Of a DNA stretch of 64,000 nucleotides, positions 32,093 to 44,772 are shown piece by piece; the stretch's first letter is position 1; every line of letters begins with the position of its first letter. The position numbers and the translations under genes are program-made. Origin of the DNA: Syngnathus acus (lineage: Eukaryota > Chordata > Actinopteri > Syngnathiformes > Syngnathidae); assembly GCF_901709675.1 (NCBI RefSeq), contig NC_051092.1, positions 5,832,491-5,896,490 of the forward strand, written 5' to 3'. The notes beneath the pieces were generated by a model. That model did no database searches and had not been told where the DNA came from. It saw nothing but the letters and a program-made list of their open reading frames with translations.

Positions 32093-32094
32093 GT

Positions 32095-32168
<74 letters not shown>
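32093..32168. repeat. (CT)n microsatellite
   Basis: About 37 CT units. The Arg-Glu repeat ORFs on the opposite strand come from this tract. Confidence 0.95.
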
Positions 32169-32172
<4 letters not shown>

Positions 32173-33184
32173 TCTCTCTTATTCTCAAAATTTGTACGAT
32201 CAATGCACCACATTTTTGTGCTATATTTAAAAAAAAATATGACATTGGCTTTCACGATGAAAGTGCCCAATATCATCAATACCTTTCTTCACTAAGTTTT
32301 AGGTGCTGTAAATCGCTAGTAGACAGTTTGGGAAGTGGCGAGGTGTGGAAAGGCATCCCAGAGCAAGCGGCTACTAAATCCCAGCTTGAATTTGTGTGTA
32401 TGAGTGACAACAAGAGACACAGGGAGAGCATACTGTATTGTGTGTTTCCATCTCAGGGGTGTCATGGCCATCTTTATCAGCGCTTCTGGTCCCTCATGCT
32501 TCCCTGTGCAGCAGGCCTGGCTGTAGTCGAGGCCAACCAGCTCTCAGCCCCGTGACTCTCTTGTGATTTGGCAGACATTTTGATAGGAAAGAGTGTGGAG
32601 TGATAAGGACAACTTTGTTGATCTGGGTTTTGAGGGGGTCCAGCAGAGGTGTGGGCCTGTGCTGTTACAACTACATTAGCACTAATTAAAGCAGCGGGTC
32701 CACTGTGTTGTTTTGTGTCTGATCCATATTTTTACTGAAGTGAGGTATTGTTAATGGAAGGTAAGGTTCTGCAAGGTGGTACAACTCTATCTTCCTTCTG
32801 TCCCTCTTCAGAACAATGCAACATTTCTGCTGTGTTATTTATTTACAATGCAGGAATGATGCTTAAAGATGATGATGATTATGTTCTAACCAACATTGCT
32901 GCAGATGCAGGCAATTCCTGCATGGAAATGATTGGAAAGCAGTCCATTTTTTTATGTTAAATTTGTGTGTTCCACAAGACACTAGCGTAAGGAAAAGCAG
33001 AAGGGAACTGTCATTCAAATCATAAGGACTCCAGTGCATACTAATGTAGTGTCCAGTACCGAATTGTTGTATGAAAAACTGCCGGTAGCGCTTCCACTAT
33101 CTGCACATGAGCAGGAGACTGAAACACAGCACTCATAGGAGCTTTAAACGTCTACAATGGCTTTGTCCGAATGTGCACAGTATT

Positions 33185-33660
33185 CCCACCCAACCCCTGG
33201 GTGAGGACCTGTAGCGGTCCGTGGATCATTTGGTACCAGGCCGCTAAAGAAAGAATAAATAATTAGCATTATTTCCATTTTATTTATCTGAGCCTGAAAG
33301 ATCTTTTATTTTGAAAAAAAAATAAAAAATGGATCGGATTATCCCCTACACCTCGGTGACGTGAACATTACATAACATTACCCACAACGAGAGAACTATT
33401 TTCTATAGTGTAAGACTATATGAATGAGGCAAAGGGCAAAGGGTGTGGACATTCGGATACAGCCAATGTCATTTATTTTACCAAGATATTTTTAAGAGCT
33501 ACCAATGACGACAAAGGGCGGGTGCACGGTCGTCACTGGGGCGATGCCACGCGGTGCTCGCGTTTACTTTCCCGCGCATCTAGGTCCTAGCGCCCAACGA
33601 GCTGCGGACAGGCTAGCCGTTGACATGCCTTGTCACTCATCACCGAAGGGAAAAAGTCTT
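33185..33660. mobile_element. hAT-like repeat fragment
   Basis: It begins CCCAACCCCTGGGTGAGGAC, followed by GTAGCGGTCCGTGGATCATTT and TACCAGGCCGC, a recognisable hAT-type end seen in many fish. The sequence up to about 33.66 kb (GAGCTGCGGACAGGCTAGCC) differs in composition from its surroundings and may belong to it. The right end is uncertain. Confidence 0.45.
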
Positions 33661-35149
33661 TTGACACTTCCGTGAATATAAAGTGAATGTTAAAAATGAT
33701 TGTTGTCTCACAGTGATCATTTAACCTCTTTTTACACTGCACTTGCTGTTTACAATTCTTCAAATGTTGCTTACCTGCCTGTACAGGTAAGTTTTACGAA
33801 GGAAACAAGAGATTGATCTAAGTTCATTATTTACTGTTTGAAAATAGTCGTGAAATCCAAAAGAAATGACAGCCCACCAGTCTTCCAGAGCCCGTTGTCA
33901 GTGTTTTAGGCTATCCAACTGTAGCGTACTTGTAAGTTTCCTTTCGAGACTCTTGTGTTTGCATTGCCTGACATGTGATGTCGTTTTTGTATGCACTTTT
34001 GTTCAAACCACCCAACAGCCTCTTTACAACGAAGTCGTACATGAGGACAACATCAGTACGTTGGGTTTCAGGCTTTCTCGTGGCCAATAGAAGAAGCGGA
34101 TGTTTGTGAAGCAGATAGATATTTGTCTGTGCCTTTTTGTGCGTCATCCTCCCCTGCAGTTGGAGATCTTTGAGCCTGATAAGGCTTCTCTCCTTGATGG
34201 ACAGATAGGAGTGAGAAAGGGAGGGGATTCGGAAGGCGGGGTAGGCAGTCAGTCAGCCAGCCCGCTGAGGCTGGATCCCTGGGCTTATATTTTGCCAGTT
34301 GAGATGGGAGACATGATAAAACATGGCAGTGATCCCTGCCGGTGATAACAGAAAGCAGAAGAGAGTGGAAGAGATGAGAGGTAGGGCAGATGGAAGGAAA
34401 GATCCAGATTGGAGGGCGCATTTTAATTACATTTGGCTGTTGCGTGCCATTCTTCCAGCATTGTCGCGCTGTTGTCATTAGTTTTGTTTGCGATCGGCTG
34501 GGGGTGGATCCCCAGATAAGTAAAGAGGAGAAAGGCAGAGCCAGGGTGATAAAAGAGACAAGATGCAGAGGAGTGGACATAGTTGTATGGTGGGGGTAGG
34601 TAGAGATAGAGTGAAAAGCGTGCAGAATACATAGCTGTTAGATGAATGTGTTGTGGTGTGTTTTTAATGGCAGTGCAGCCTGTTCTGCTGCTCCCCCACC
34701 CTTCTGTGGAAGATGTTTCAGGCTGATAAGAAGGCCTGCTGATGATAGATAGATAACAGCAGGCAGATCCACAATGCTGATTGTGTGCCTCTCTGTGTGT
34801 GTGTGTGTGAGAAAGCTTGGTTTCTATGACAGCCAAACCGGAGCTTCTGAGGTCAGCATGAATAATAGCTGCCCTCCTCCAGCTTAAAGCAAACCTGGAA
34901 GCCTGCAAGATCAGACGGAAGGAAATCTCGAAGCCAACCTCCTCTTTTTTTTTTTGTCTACTCTCATTTTCCCCGGTAACTTCATAAAAGTTCATAAATG
35001 AGGTTTGCATTTGTGAGATGACAGGCACGCTCTCGTTTATGGGTTGTGGTTCGCATTGTGAAAGCAAAGTTATTAGTCACGTAATTGTTTCATGGATACA
35101 CAACTGAGAATTGAGTTGTCATGCTTTAAGCATGTCGCTCTCTCTCCCT

Positions 35150-35307
<158 letters not shown>

Positions 35308-36189
35308 GCGCATTGTGCCTCGATGCCTTGTTTTTTCTTCTTTGTTCTGCTTTTAGCTTGATGTGAACTTGCGATAAGCCACGGGGCCCGATCTCCGGTA
35401 CAGATAGAGATTGCCAAGCACGATTAAAGTTGTTATCTGGCCAGAGCAGGCAGGAGCCTAGGCTCCACCGCAATAACAACAGGCCTCGGTTGGAGCAGCC
35501 AGGGTCTGGACCCTGGCAATCAGTTCCACTGGTAATGGGATTAATGTTGTTGTATAATTAGATGATAGGTGTGAATGCGCTTCAGTCTTTTCTCATTCAT
35601 TCAAACCGTATCTTTCTCCTCCTCCTTCTCCCTCGCCTCCCCTATCTCTTTCTTTGCACCCCTTAACAAGCATTGTCATTGATTAATTAAATTAAAATTA
35701 ATACCATGTCTTACTCATTCCGATAAAGTGTAAGATAGAGTTGACATGTTCGGAAATTTTTATGTTTGCGGATGCTTATCACCAATTTTCCCTTTTAAAT
35801 CCTCTTTTCTCTTTAAGAGCCATAAGAGCGCAGCCAGTGCGAGTGAGGAAAACGAAGAGTAAAGTTGCTGATTCAGCGAGATGACTCACATTTCGTTTGA
35901 TTCTACTGGCAGATTTTGAACAAGCAAGATGGCGTCCGATTTGGTTATTGGAACTTAAGTCTTCTCGTTCCTATGATCAGATAGCTAGCTCTTGCTCGAG
36001 AGCTGCATATAACTGTAGTCAGTAGAAAACCAGTGGTTGTGTGCTTTGTGGAGTTTGTAAAAGTACATAAGATGTACGGCCCCAAAATTTGACATCATTG
36101 TGGACATACCTTCTTTTATCTCAATCTCTAAATACATATATACACATACGTATATACACAGTTTATATTGTGTGCATTGTGTTGAGTTG

Positions 36190-36250
36190 AGCACAGCCAA
36201 CAAAGTGTGTGTGTGCACGTGTGTGTGTGTGTGCATATGTGTGTGTATGG
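36190..36250. repeat. (GT)n-rich tract
   Basis: An impure GTGTGT tract interrupted by GCAC and ATAT steps. Confidence 0.8.
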
Positions 36251-37103
36251 ATGCATGTGGACATATGGTCAAATATACTCAAAAAGGGAAGTTGGCGAGG
36301 TTACAGAGGAAACACCATTTGTGCTCAGAGTGCAGATGAGTTATTACCCTTTCCTGCTATTTACCCAGGGAAAAGCTTGTTGAATCGTCCCAGGGCACGG
36401 CGTCATCACAACGTCACCATCCACCATTGTGGAGGCTATAGCCAACGGGAATAAAAGGCTGACTGTAGGCTGGTGCACAGGTTGCGTATTTGGAGCATTT
36501 CTTTGCAGTCAAGATGAAATGCAAGAAAGCGGTGGGATTTGAGAGATGCACACCTTGCAAATATTATTAATCATTTTGACCCCTGGTAAATTATATATAA
36601 AGAGTGGAGCAAAAACCCGGAACTACTGCCTCTGGATATTTTCGATTATCTTTGTGGATGGTGTGAGTGGGCCGGGCAATATGGCAAAAATATATTCACC
36701 ATCTAATTTTTCCATAATCGTTCGAGCTTGATTGTTGTCACAATTTGTTTTCTTTTGTTGCACTGAAAACTGAAGGTAATGAAGATGATTATTTTACATA
36801 AAATACTCAACAGGAAAACAAAAGTAGAAAAAATGTTAACGTGGAAAATGGTGGCTTATATTCTATAGTGCTTTTGTAGGTGTGCAGAACCCAAAATTCA
36901 CAAATTACCCTCTTGGGAAAAATGGAAAAAAAAAAAAATGTAAACATGCGGCTGAATGTGAAGATTGGTCGGATTTTCATGCTTCTTTAAATGATTAAAT
37001 CGATTTGTTGCATTGTCGTGTTTTGTGGGTCCTGACCACTGACACATGGGCTTAATTTATTCCGTGTCACTTTGGAGATATCCAAACCAACGCCACACAA
37101 CCA

Positions 37104-37266
37104 ACGTTGAGTGACGTGAACAAAAGAACTATGAACTTTTCATTTTTGGAATGATGAACTTAAATAAATCCAGTTATGGATTATGAACTGAACAAGTTCT
37201 TTTTAAAATTTATGAACTGAACTTTGAACTAGTTTGTGTAAAAAAATGACGTTTCCCAACACTGGC
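37104..37266. mobile_element. hAT-like element with GAACTGAAC repeats
   Basis: Repeated ATGAACTGAACAAGTTC and ATTTATGAACTGAACTTTG words are followed by the end GACGTTTCCCAACACTGGC, a common hAT-type terminus. Part of it (37139-37240) matches 10610-10713 in reverse orientation. Confidence 0.55.
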
Positions 37267-37756
37267 ACACACACACTCGTAAATCTTCGCCACTCAATGA
37301 GATACGGCCTCTTACTGTATAATTGTCGGACATTCATCATATTTCGATTCTACAAATTCTACTACAACTCAGAAGGGACGCAGCGATAGACAGAGCAATA
37401 ACACGTCTTGTGTTGTAGTTCCATCATCTCCAAAATGACAGTCTATGATGACCCTGATGATGATGAGCGTTGCACGTTCCCTATTATGTAAACATTTTCA
37501 CCTCCTCACTCTGGTGGGGCTGACATTGCCCTGACTAACAGGAGCCTAATCTAAGTCCAAACTATTTGCTCAAGCGGTAATTACAAGTCTGCCAGCTCTT
37601 CCCGAGGAGCTTTGAGAGGACTTAGATCACAGATGACATATGAGACACTGTGGAAGTTGGACCTGACCAACCCCAAAATCCTATAGCAATATCTTTTTTA
37701 CATGAAGACAATTTGTAATTTTTGTAACAACACAAAGTTGATGCAAAATTTGTCTT

Positions 37757-37822
37757 CGCAGGCCACATAAAATTATATGGCGGGCCATATCTGGCCCGCG
37801 GGCCTTGGGTTTGGTACCTATG
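37757..37822. mobile_element. hAT-like terminal fragment
   Basis: GCAGGCCACATAAAATTA, CGGGCCATATCTGGCCCGCG and GGCCTTGGGTTTGGTACCTATG make up the other end of the 'GGGTGTCAAACTC'-type element. Its partner end is not nearby. Confidence 0.5.
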
Positions 37823-37904
37823 TTATAGAGGATGTTTGTTTAGGAGACAGCTGGTCAGAATGCCATTGGACACATGAAGGTGTGTGGATAAGAGAGACGG
37901 ACAC

Positions 37905-37949
37905 ATGCGCACGCACACACACACATACGCACACACACACACACACACG
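37905..37949. repeat. (CA)n microsatellite
   Basis: An impure CA array with CG and TA interruptions. Confidence 0.85.
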
Positions 37950-38493
37950 GCAATTGTTATGACAAGGCCCCCCCAGTGGCGTTGATAAGACAGCCCATTC
38001 TCCTACTGTTCGGAATGCTCAGGTCTAGTACAGCACAGCCTGTTTTTACAGCTCCACCTCTACACGCATGCCGAGTTGTACTCTTAAACAAGTTGCCTAT
38101 TATCGATATCGTTGTGTAGAAAAGCGGAAAAGCCTTGAGGGGATAGCGGTCCCATCCAGATGGCGACACAAGTTGACATTTTCTGGCATGTGCATTTTTG
38201 TATGCATGTCTTTTCCTTTCCCAGTTCTATCACTTTTCAAATCGCTCGTCATTCATACCACATATTCACTGAAAAAAAACACCTTTTTGTGACCTGACTC
38301 CAAACAGCTAAGTAGCATAGCAATTGGTGTTAGGGAAGCATGTACATGAATAGACAAGCTTGCAAGCAGAATGTGCATGGACATGTGCGCATCCAGTGCA
38401 TGTGACTTTTATAACAATCGACTCATTTGTAGTCAATTTTATTAAGGATTATGTGAAAAGACTATTAAATTATACTAAATTGTTTTGGGATGG

Positions 38494-38670
38494 GGGGGCG
38501 GCTCGGTGGAGCACTGGGTAGCACGTCCGCCTCACAGTTAGGAGGGTGTGGGTTCGATTCCACCTCCGGCCCTCCCTGTGTGGAATTTGCATGTTCTCCC
38601 CGAGCCCGTGTGGGTTTTCTCCGGGCACTCCGGTTTCCTCCCACATCCCAAGGACATGCCTGGTAGGCAA
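38494..38670 (+). mobile_element. tRNA-derived SINE, 5' half
   Basis: A tRNA-like head has a degenerate A box (TGGAGCACTGGGTAGCACG) and a clean B box GGTTCGATTCC (38551-38561). It is followed by the SINE body (TTTGCATGTTCTCCCCG, TTTTCTCCGGGCACTCCGG, TTTCCTCCCACATCCCA). The 3' half and (TGGA)n tail are missing; it stops near ATGCCTGGTAGGC. Confidence 0.8.
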
Positions 38671-38956
38671 AATAATAATAAAATAATATTCTTTACAGTC
38701 ATCCGTGATAGAATCTAAGTTGTAAAATGTAGCATACAAGGTGAAAGTAAGTGATTGAAATTGCAACTATTGTAGTGTTTCATTGTTTTAGAGATGCTTG
38801 GCTGCCTACTGACAAAGTGCCCTTAAGCCGAGGCATTGAACCCCTCTGCCAGATTTCGATCACAAATGCAGTCAATGTTTGCGCGCCCCATCACTCAGAC
38901 ATCCCAACTTGCGTGCATGCATGGTCCTTTGTGCAGTGTGAATTTAATTTCCCTCG

Positions 38957-38981
38957 ATATATATATATATATATATATATA
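38957..38981. repeat. (TA)n tract
   Basis: About 12 AT units. Confidence 0.9.
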
Positions 38982-38999
38982 CTTTGTAGACTGTAAAGC

Positions 39000-39660
39000 A
39001 TTTCTGTAAATGTATCACGGATAATATACAAAAGTATCTTACCGTTTTTTTTCCAAGAATAATTCTAGAATACCGTTAAATATTCATCCATAGCATGTAA
39101 ATTAACAGTTAAATCATCAGTAAACAAGAACAATAGAAAACTGTATATTAACAGAATAATAATAATAAATAAATAATAAATAAAGAATAAATGCATGTAT
39201 TGCTGTAAAGTTTTTTTTATTTAAATTGCAAAATATCTTTCAATATTCATTCCCACGTGTAAATGAACAGTTAATGCTCGGTTAAGAAAAACAAACTGTA
39301 ATTTAACTGTATAAATTATGTCTAAATTAAATTATTAAATTTAAATGAATGTTTTCTCTGTTCTTCTTGACAACAAATACATCCCACTCTATTAATCACC
39401 TTGTATTGTAAAATACAATAACACAGTTATCCCACTGTCATATGCTGCACGATATAATGTTTCAAAATATGAAATTGTATTGTAATTCAAAGTACAGTAC
39501 TGTACTGTTAATAATAACAGTAGGTGCACTGTAAAATAACAAATGACTGCTGTCTCATGCTGCCAGAAATGTATTGTTCTTTTACCACAAAATCTTTAGG
39601 TGTGTATGTAAAATAAACTCTTTATGTTTGTAAAATAAAAAATAGAGTTTGAAAAATAAA
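39000..39660. repeat. AT-rich region with repeated ACAGTTAA/CTGTAAA words
   Basis: Two diverged blocks share ATATTCATxC, TGTAAATxAACAGTTAA and AACTGTATATTAACAG-like words (about 39068-39150 and 39240-39325). A third stretch near 39500-39590 has ACTGTACTGTTAATAATAACAG. It looks like one or more old AT-rich MITEs; edges were not resolved. Confidence 0.4.
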
Positions 39661-40875
39661 AAACACATCTTGATCTTGAAGGTTGTATTGGAAGGAGGAA
39701 ATTGGGAGGTTGACAGTCAGTCAATGGGGTGATAAGGGTGACTCAGCATCATAGACAATGGGAACTAGAAAGACAAGATGCCGTATGATCTCCTGGGATC
39801 CTCCTTAACAGAGGAGCTTAGACTAGTGGCACCTCTTATCAGTCTCTCTAAACTGACTTTGCCTTTTCCCTTAGATCACCTTTAATAATATGTGTATGGA
39901 AAATAACAAGTCAAGCAATAACCAGCATTTTCGTTAAATTCCTAAAAAGAGACTGTTGTTTGTGTGTGCTTCCCCCTCTGTTTTATCAGCTGCAGACAAG
40001 ACCTCCGGAAGCTCAGTCAGTTGTTGCAGTTACATCTGGCTGCCAACAGAGGATGATAAAAGCCATAAATAATGCGTCCTTTTTTTAAAATGCAATATTT
40101 ATTTTCTGGATGGCAATTTAACGAAGGCCCATAGTAGGCAAGTAAGCACCCCTCTCTGGTGTCGGTTTGCGAGTCAATTTTATTTGACAATTCAGCGAGC
40201 ATTGATCTACTGATCACTTGTGTGAGTGTGTGTCCATGCAAATAGATCGTCTGTGTGAGAAAAAAAACAGTTCTAGTACTTTTTATGTGTGGAATATCGC
40301 TGTCTGAAATACAGTAATATAGAACTCAAGGTTCCCTTTCATTGCATGCATCATTTGTTTATTGAAATCACGGTATTGTCTACTACGTCTTCTAGGTTTG
40401 TCAAATAATATGCACAATTTCAAGTTGTGCGTACGTGTGTACCCACGCTATGATTTAAAACTGGAAACATAGTTTAGTAATTTTTCGAAGGTTCATGTCA
40501 CAGGTTACAGAATGTTTGTAGGACTTGGTTAACCTCAGATAAAATAAAATGTCTACACTATTTTTTTTATTTTGTTACATAACAGAACATACCAGTTTAG
40601 ACAAATTCAGACAGCCTGAGCTGTCATTTTTCCCATGTCACTGTTTTACTATATAAATGACAGACGCAGAATGTCACCACAATCCTTCACCTATTCCACC
40701 TGTGTCTAAGAAACTGCAAAAATGGCAACAGGGACTCACTTCTCCTATTCTGTACTGTTGAAAGTTATTGTTGTTGTCCAACGATTATTTTTCTAGCACA
40801 GAAGAAATCTCCTCACATGCCACACATTTATTGCTGTGCCACTTTGTGACAATGCATACAGTTGCTTAAATATCC

Positions 40876-41082
40876 AGAGGTGGGAATTAGTCACCGATGT
40901 GCAAATCAAGTCTTAACCTACGAGTCTCAAGTTACTGTGGGGAGAAAAAAAAATTAAGCAAGTCGAGTCAACGTTGTCCTATGTGAAGCTCACAAGTATT
41001 TGCCAAGCAAGTTGCAAGTCATAAAATCAGCAACTCAAGTGGACTTGAGTCCAAGTCATATGATTTGAATTCCCCATTTCTG
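40876..41082. mobile_element. AGAGGTGGG...AAGTC MITE, copy 1
   Basis: It begins AGAGGTGGGAATTAGTCA and is packed with CAAGTC/GACTTG words (GTGGACTTGAGTCCAAGTC). It ends with a weak CCCATTTCTG. It is the same family as 56990-57163. Confidence 0.6.
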
Positions 41083-41367
41083 TAAATATCCCACTTTTGT
41101 TTTGTCTTTTGTCATAGCACAGTTGCAATTTATGTCAAGATCTTTGTGTGCTGTAGATAATCTGGTCGATTATGACCAATCAGCAATGACCTGATTATCC
41201 AATGTAAAGAGCAAAGGCAGGCATTCTGTCAGACTGACGGGAGGTCCTTTAGTCCGTCACTGACGGATGCCTGATTTTCTTTCAAGCTCAGAAGTGTTAA
41301 TATCTGAATTGACATGACAGATTTTAGCACATGTAGCACACATACCTATTTTTTAGGTAAAATAAAA

Positions 41368-41515
41368 ATGTGAGTGTGAATGGTTGGCTGTCTTTATGTG
41401 CCTCGCGACTGACTGGCGACCAATCCAGAGTTTACTCTGCCTCTGGCCAATTCATTTGGGATAGGCTCCAGCATATCCGAAACCCCAATGAAGAAAATGA
41501 ATGGGTAGATAACAT
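41368..41515 (+). mobile_element. SINE fragment, 3' half
   Basis: The GTGAATGGTTGGCTGTCTTT, CGACTGACTGGCGACCAAT and GGGATAGGCTCCAGCATAT blocks run in SINE body order toward a degraded AATGGGTAGA tail. Confidence 0.65.
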
Positions 41516-42029
41516 TAATAATGATAATAATAATAGAATGCATTTTTTGCAATTTTCCATTAAAATACTTCTTCCCTTTTCCTCCTGATGACCAAGATAA
41601 AACTAATTTGTACTTTTCAAGCTTATTAAAGCCACACTGTGATACCATCTTTTTGGAGTGTGTTGATCCAATATAACTTAAGTGTCCATAGAGGCAGGAT
41701 GTTTGACTGTAAACACAACACAGCCTCGTAGATACAACAATTCAACGTCGCTGGTTGACATTAAATAACAGAGGTTTTTTTTTTTCTGTATGCTGGTTTC
41801 TAAAGCCTATGACACCACCTTCAGCCCTCCACCTTGTGTTATCCCATCATTTTATCCTTTCACTAATTTTCTACTCCAAATAATCTTCCATCTCAGTCTT
41901 GATTTTTAAACTCTATTGCTCGCCTTCCACCTCAACTTCTCTATCACCTTTTCTTTCATTCCATCTATCTACTCCCCGCTTCCACCCCCTTTCTCTGTCT
42001 CCAGCCAGACCCCTAGCCTTGGTGAACCA

Positions 42030-42330
42030 GGTCTTGGCGGTATGATAATGTGGAAAGTTGAACTGGCCCCATTACAGCGAGGCTGATGGTAGGTCCGATA
42101 AGGGCGTTGATAATGGGTGCAGATAGCGCTGACACAGCGGTCCAATAGCCTCGCCCTGCCCCCCACCCCCCTCCCCACCCCTCCCCATTATCATTCCTGC
42201 CCACCGATGGGCTCCCAGAACGCTATCTCCTCTCCATTTCCACTCCTGCGACAGATAAGGATGGAAATACTGACTTCATAGCTGACTGATTAAAGTGTCT
42301 GCCTTTCTTGATAATACACAGATAAATTAT
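42030..42330. promoter_or_regulatory. Candidate intronic enhancer with clustered GATA motifs (B)
   Basis: Unique, GC-moderate block with CGATAAG 42096-42102, TGATAAT 42108-42114, AGATAG 42121, inverted ATTATCA 42187-42193, AGATAAG 42253-42259, TGATAAT 42309-42315 and AGATAAA 42320-42326. A C-rich stretch CCCCACCCCCCTCCCC lies between. Function is inferred. Confidence 0.4.
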
Positions 42331-43495
42331 GTTTCTTTCCTTTCTGTTCTTCTCTCACTCTCTATTGAGAGAAAAGGGGTGGGTGTAGCGGGAAGAAAAA
42401 CCTCTCTTCTTTTCATTTCTCTTTTCCATTGAGGAGCAATATGAAGTGCAGAGAGATTGCTGAAGGAGGAACGGCACATTCCGTACTGGTCATCTGATTG
42501 GAGGAACTCACTCGATATGTCGATGTGTATTTTATTAACACATCCTGCGCTGTATAAACGTGTGGCATCCACATACACAAAAGCAGAAAGAAAAACTTGA
42601 ATTACAGGCATTTCCTGTCAGAATAAAGAGACCAAGAATGGCTACAAATGTAGTAAGACATAGAGATGGACAGACAGATTGGCGGGGGCACGGTCTGTTT
42701 GTCGCCCCGTGAACTGCAGCTTGAGCCATTTCCAGGTAGACTTTTTCTTTTAATCGCTGATCGTGCCACTTTGATATCAGGAGAGATCACTGACGGATAT
42801 GCTCCCTGCATCCAAATCCTCGAACCCATTTGCGTTTTAGCCCCCAACTCGCTCGCACTTTTCTCCCCCATACTATTTTTTTTAAGCTCTCCAGCTATCA
42901 GTCTGTCTGACTGAACCTCTGTCATCTCTTTCTGCCCCTTCCCACAAAGAGAAATTCCTTCTTCTGGTTTTGATCTTGGTGGCAGGAATGACCATGGGTA
43001 ATGCCGCTATCAAATTATAATATGGGTCTTTTGCAAATACATCACCACCTATGGAGAAGTATTTGAGTGTTGGGTCCATCTGTTTTTTTAGCTTAATTTT
43101 AGTCTCTACTTCAGCTTGTCAAATTGATCTTCTTGAAGTTTAAGCCACAAAACAATCTTCTTGGTACTAAGAACATGTAAAAGCCCCAACACACAGAAGA
43201 GTTTATCCATCATTTTTCTCAACTTTTTTGGTATCATTATGGGTAGAGATGAAATGTTTTTTAGGCGTTTATGATTTACGAATAAACGATTCAAAATTTT
43301 ACTGTACTTTTAACGTCTGGAAAAAATGTATTGTTTCAGCGTATTAGCGTCTGGGAAAAAAAGTATCTGTTTCGATTGCATCTGGTGCTCGCTGCAACAG
43401 CAGATGTTATCAAACCATCAGTCCAACAATTTTCTATACAAGTTGTCCGCATTTAACGTCACCGATGAGATGTATCCTATCCTTAATTGGTTGCG

Positions 43496-43640
43496 CGGCA
43501 GGGTGGCCTGCTCACCAGCAAATTGTACATTTAGACAAACAACCATTCACACTCATTTTTACACCTATGGGCAAATTAGAATGTTCAGGTTGCCTCATGT
43601 GTGGTTTTGGAATGTGGGAAGAGTTTAGAGATCGTGGTGA
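43496..43640 (-). mobile_element. SINE fragment, minus strand
   Basis: The ACAAACAACCATTCACACTC, ACACCTATGGGCAAATTAGA and TTTTGGAATGTGGGAAGAG blocks are the reverse complement of the SINE body. The sequence is diverged, with no tail or head. Confidence 0.6.
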
Positions 43641-44439
43641 AAATCCATCAAGCAAGGATCTTTTTACTATGAGGCCGCTTTTACAATGTGCTGCCTTTGG
43701 CAATCTCAAGGCTAAATAAATCTAGAAGCCAATCCAAAGATGGGTTAATCATCAATGAAGGCAAGTCCTTTTGCGCAACCGTCCAGCTGGCAAACATTGC
43801 CGTGAAATCAAATGACATCTGCTTTCTAAACTGCTCACTGTCTGGAGATAGGAATTTTATTGACAAAGTTGCAGGTGCACTGGTCCTCCCATTTTGTGTT
43901 GATGTCTGTCACCACAGATCAGCTGTTCCTTTGTGAGCTGACATTTTGTTATGGGGTGTAAAACGATTCCGGATGATGACTGAAGAAATGTTTGTGTGAC
44001 AGAGATCACAATCAAATTATTTCATAATTTATTTACTTACGTTTGAAACTTAAGTGTGCAAATACAATGTGGCTTCTCAAACAAGTTGTGACATGATCCA
44101 CCTGCAAAACTTTGGAAACAATATTGCTTTGGAATAGTTTCTATACGGCTTTACACATTGTAATGACCAACAACATGCCCACCCAACACATGGTGTATTT
44201 TCTGAAAAGATAGAATAATTTCTGAATTTCTATTAGGCTACAATGTCAATTATTTGTGATTTGATGATCGAGGATGTGGAGGCGGAATTTTGGCCGACAT
44301 AAGAAACCAATTTCCACCATGGGGGGGCGTGACTGTTTTTCTCTTTTAACAGCAATGTGAAATGCATGCTGCCTGTGATGGTTACGCTAAGTGAGAGGAT
44401 GCAAAACATGGATCCAACCACTAGCCAATGCCAAAAGCA

Positions 44440-44772
44440 TTAAAGAGGAAGTCAACCCCCAAATTTTCTTTGCAGTAAAATGTTCTGTGCAGCTCAACTA
44501 GTGGACTCAGTGTTGTGTCGTTTGTGGAATATGAATTAAACAGGCAAAATCCACCTGTTTTTAATCCATCTCAGTGGGCGGCCATTTTGCCACTTGCTGT
44601 CAATTGTTGCCAGGTCTCAGATCACAACCAATCGTGGCTCCCCAGTTTTCCGAACCTGAGCCGTGATTGGTTGTAACCCGAGACCTGGCAACTGTGATGT
44701 CATTTTCAGTCGACAGCAAGTGACAGCAAGTGACAAAATTATTGTAAAGAAAATTCCTGGGTTGACTTCCTT
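44440..44772. mobile_element. Palindromic MITE family, copy 2 (most complete)
   Basis: Ends TTAAAGAGGAAGTCAACCCC and GGGTTGACTTCC are inverted. Inside, CTGCTGTCAATTGTTGCCAGGTCTCAG is mirrored by CCGAGACCTGGCAACTG and CAGTCGACAGCAAGTGACAG. A central hairpin is formed by AACCAATCGTGGCT and GCCGTGATTGGTTGTAA. There is no coding potential. Confidence 0.75.

Noticed and set aside
32328-32960. ORFs of 70-75 codons after zfpm1 exon 1, tested as exon 2
   Set aside because: None contains the acidic or zinc-finger sequence expected of FOG exon 2, nor a good acceptor in the required phase.
34068-35067. 170- and 214-codon minus-strand ORFs
   Set aside because: They overlap each other in different frames in the GATA-rich block, have no recognisable motif, and the second includes a repeat-driven stretch. 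They reflect low stop density, not genes.
38505-38575. tRNA gene
   Set aside because: It has a good B box, but the A box is degenerate, no cloverleaf was formed by eye, and it is followed directly by SINE body sequence. It is a SINE head.
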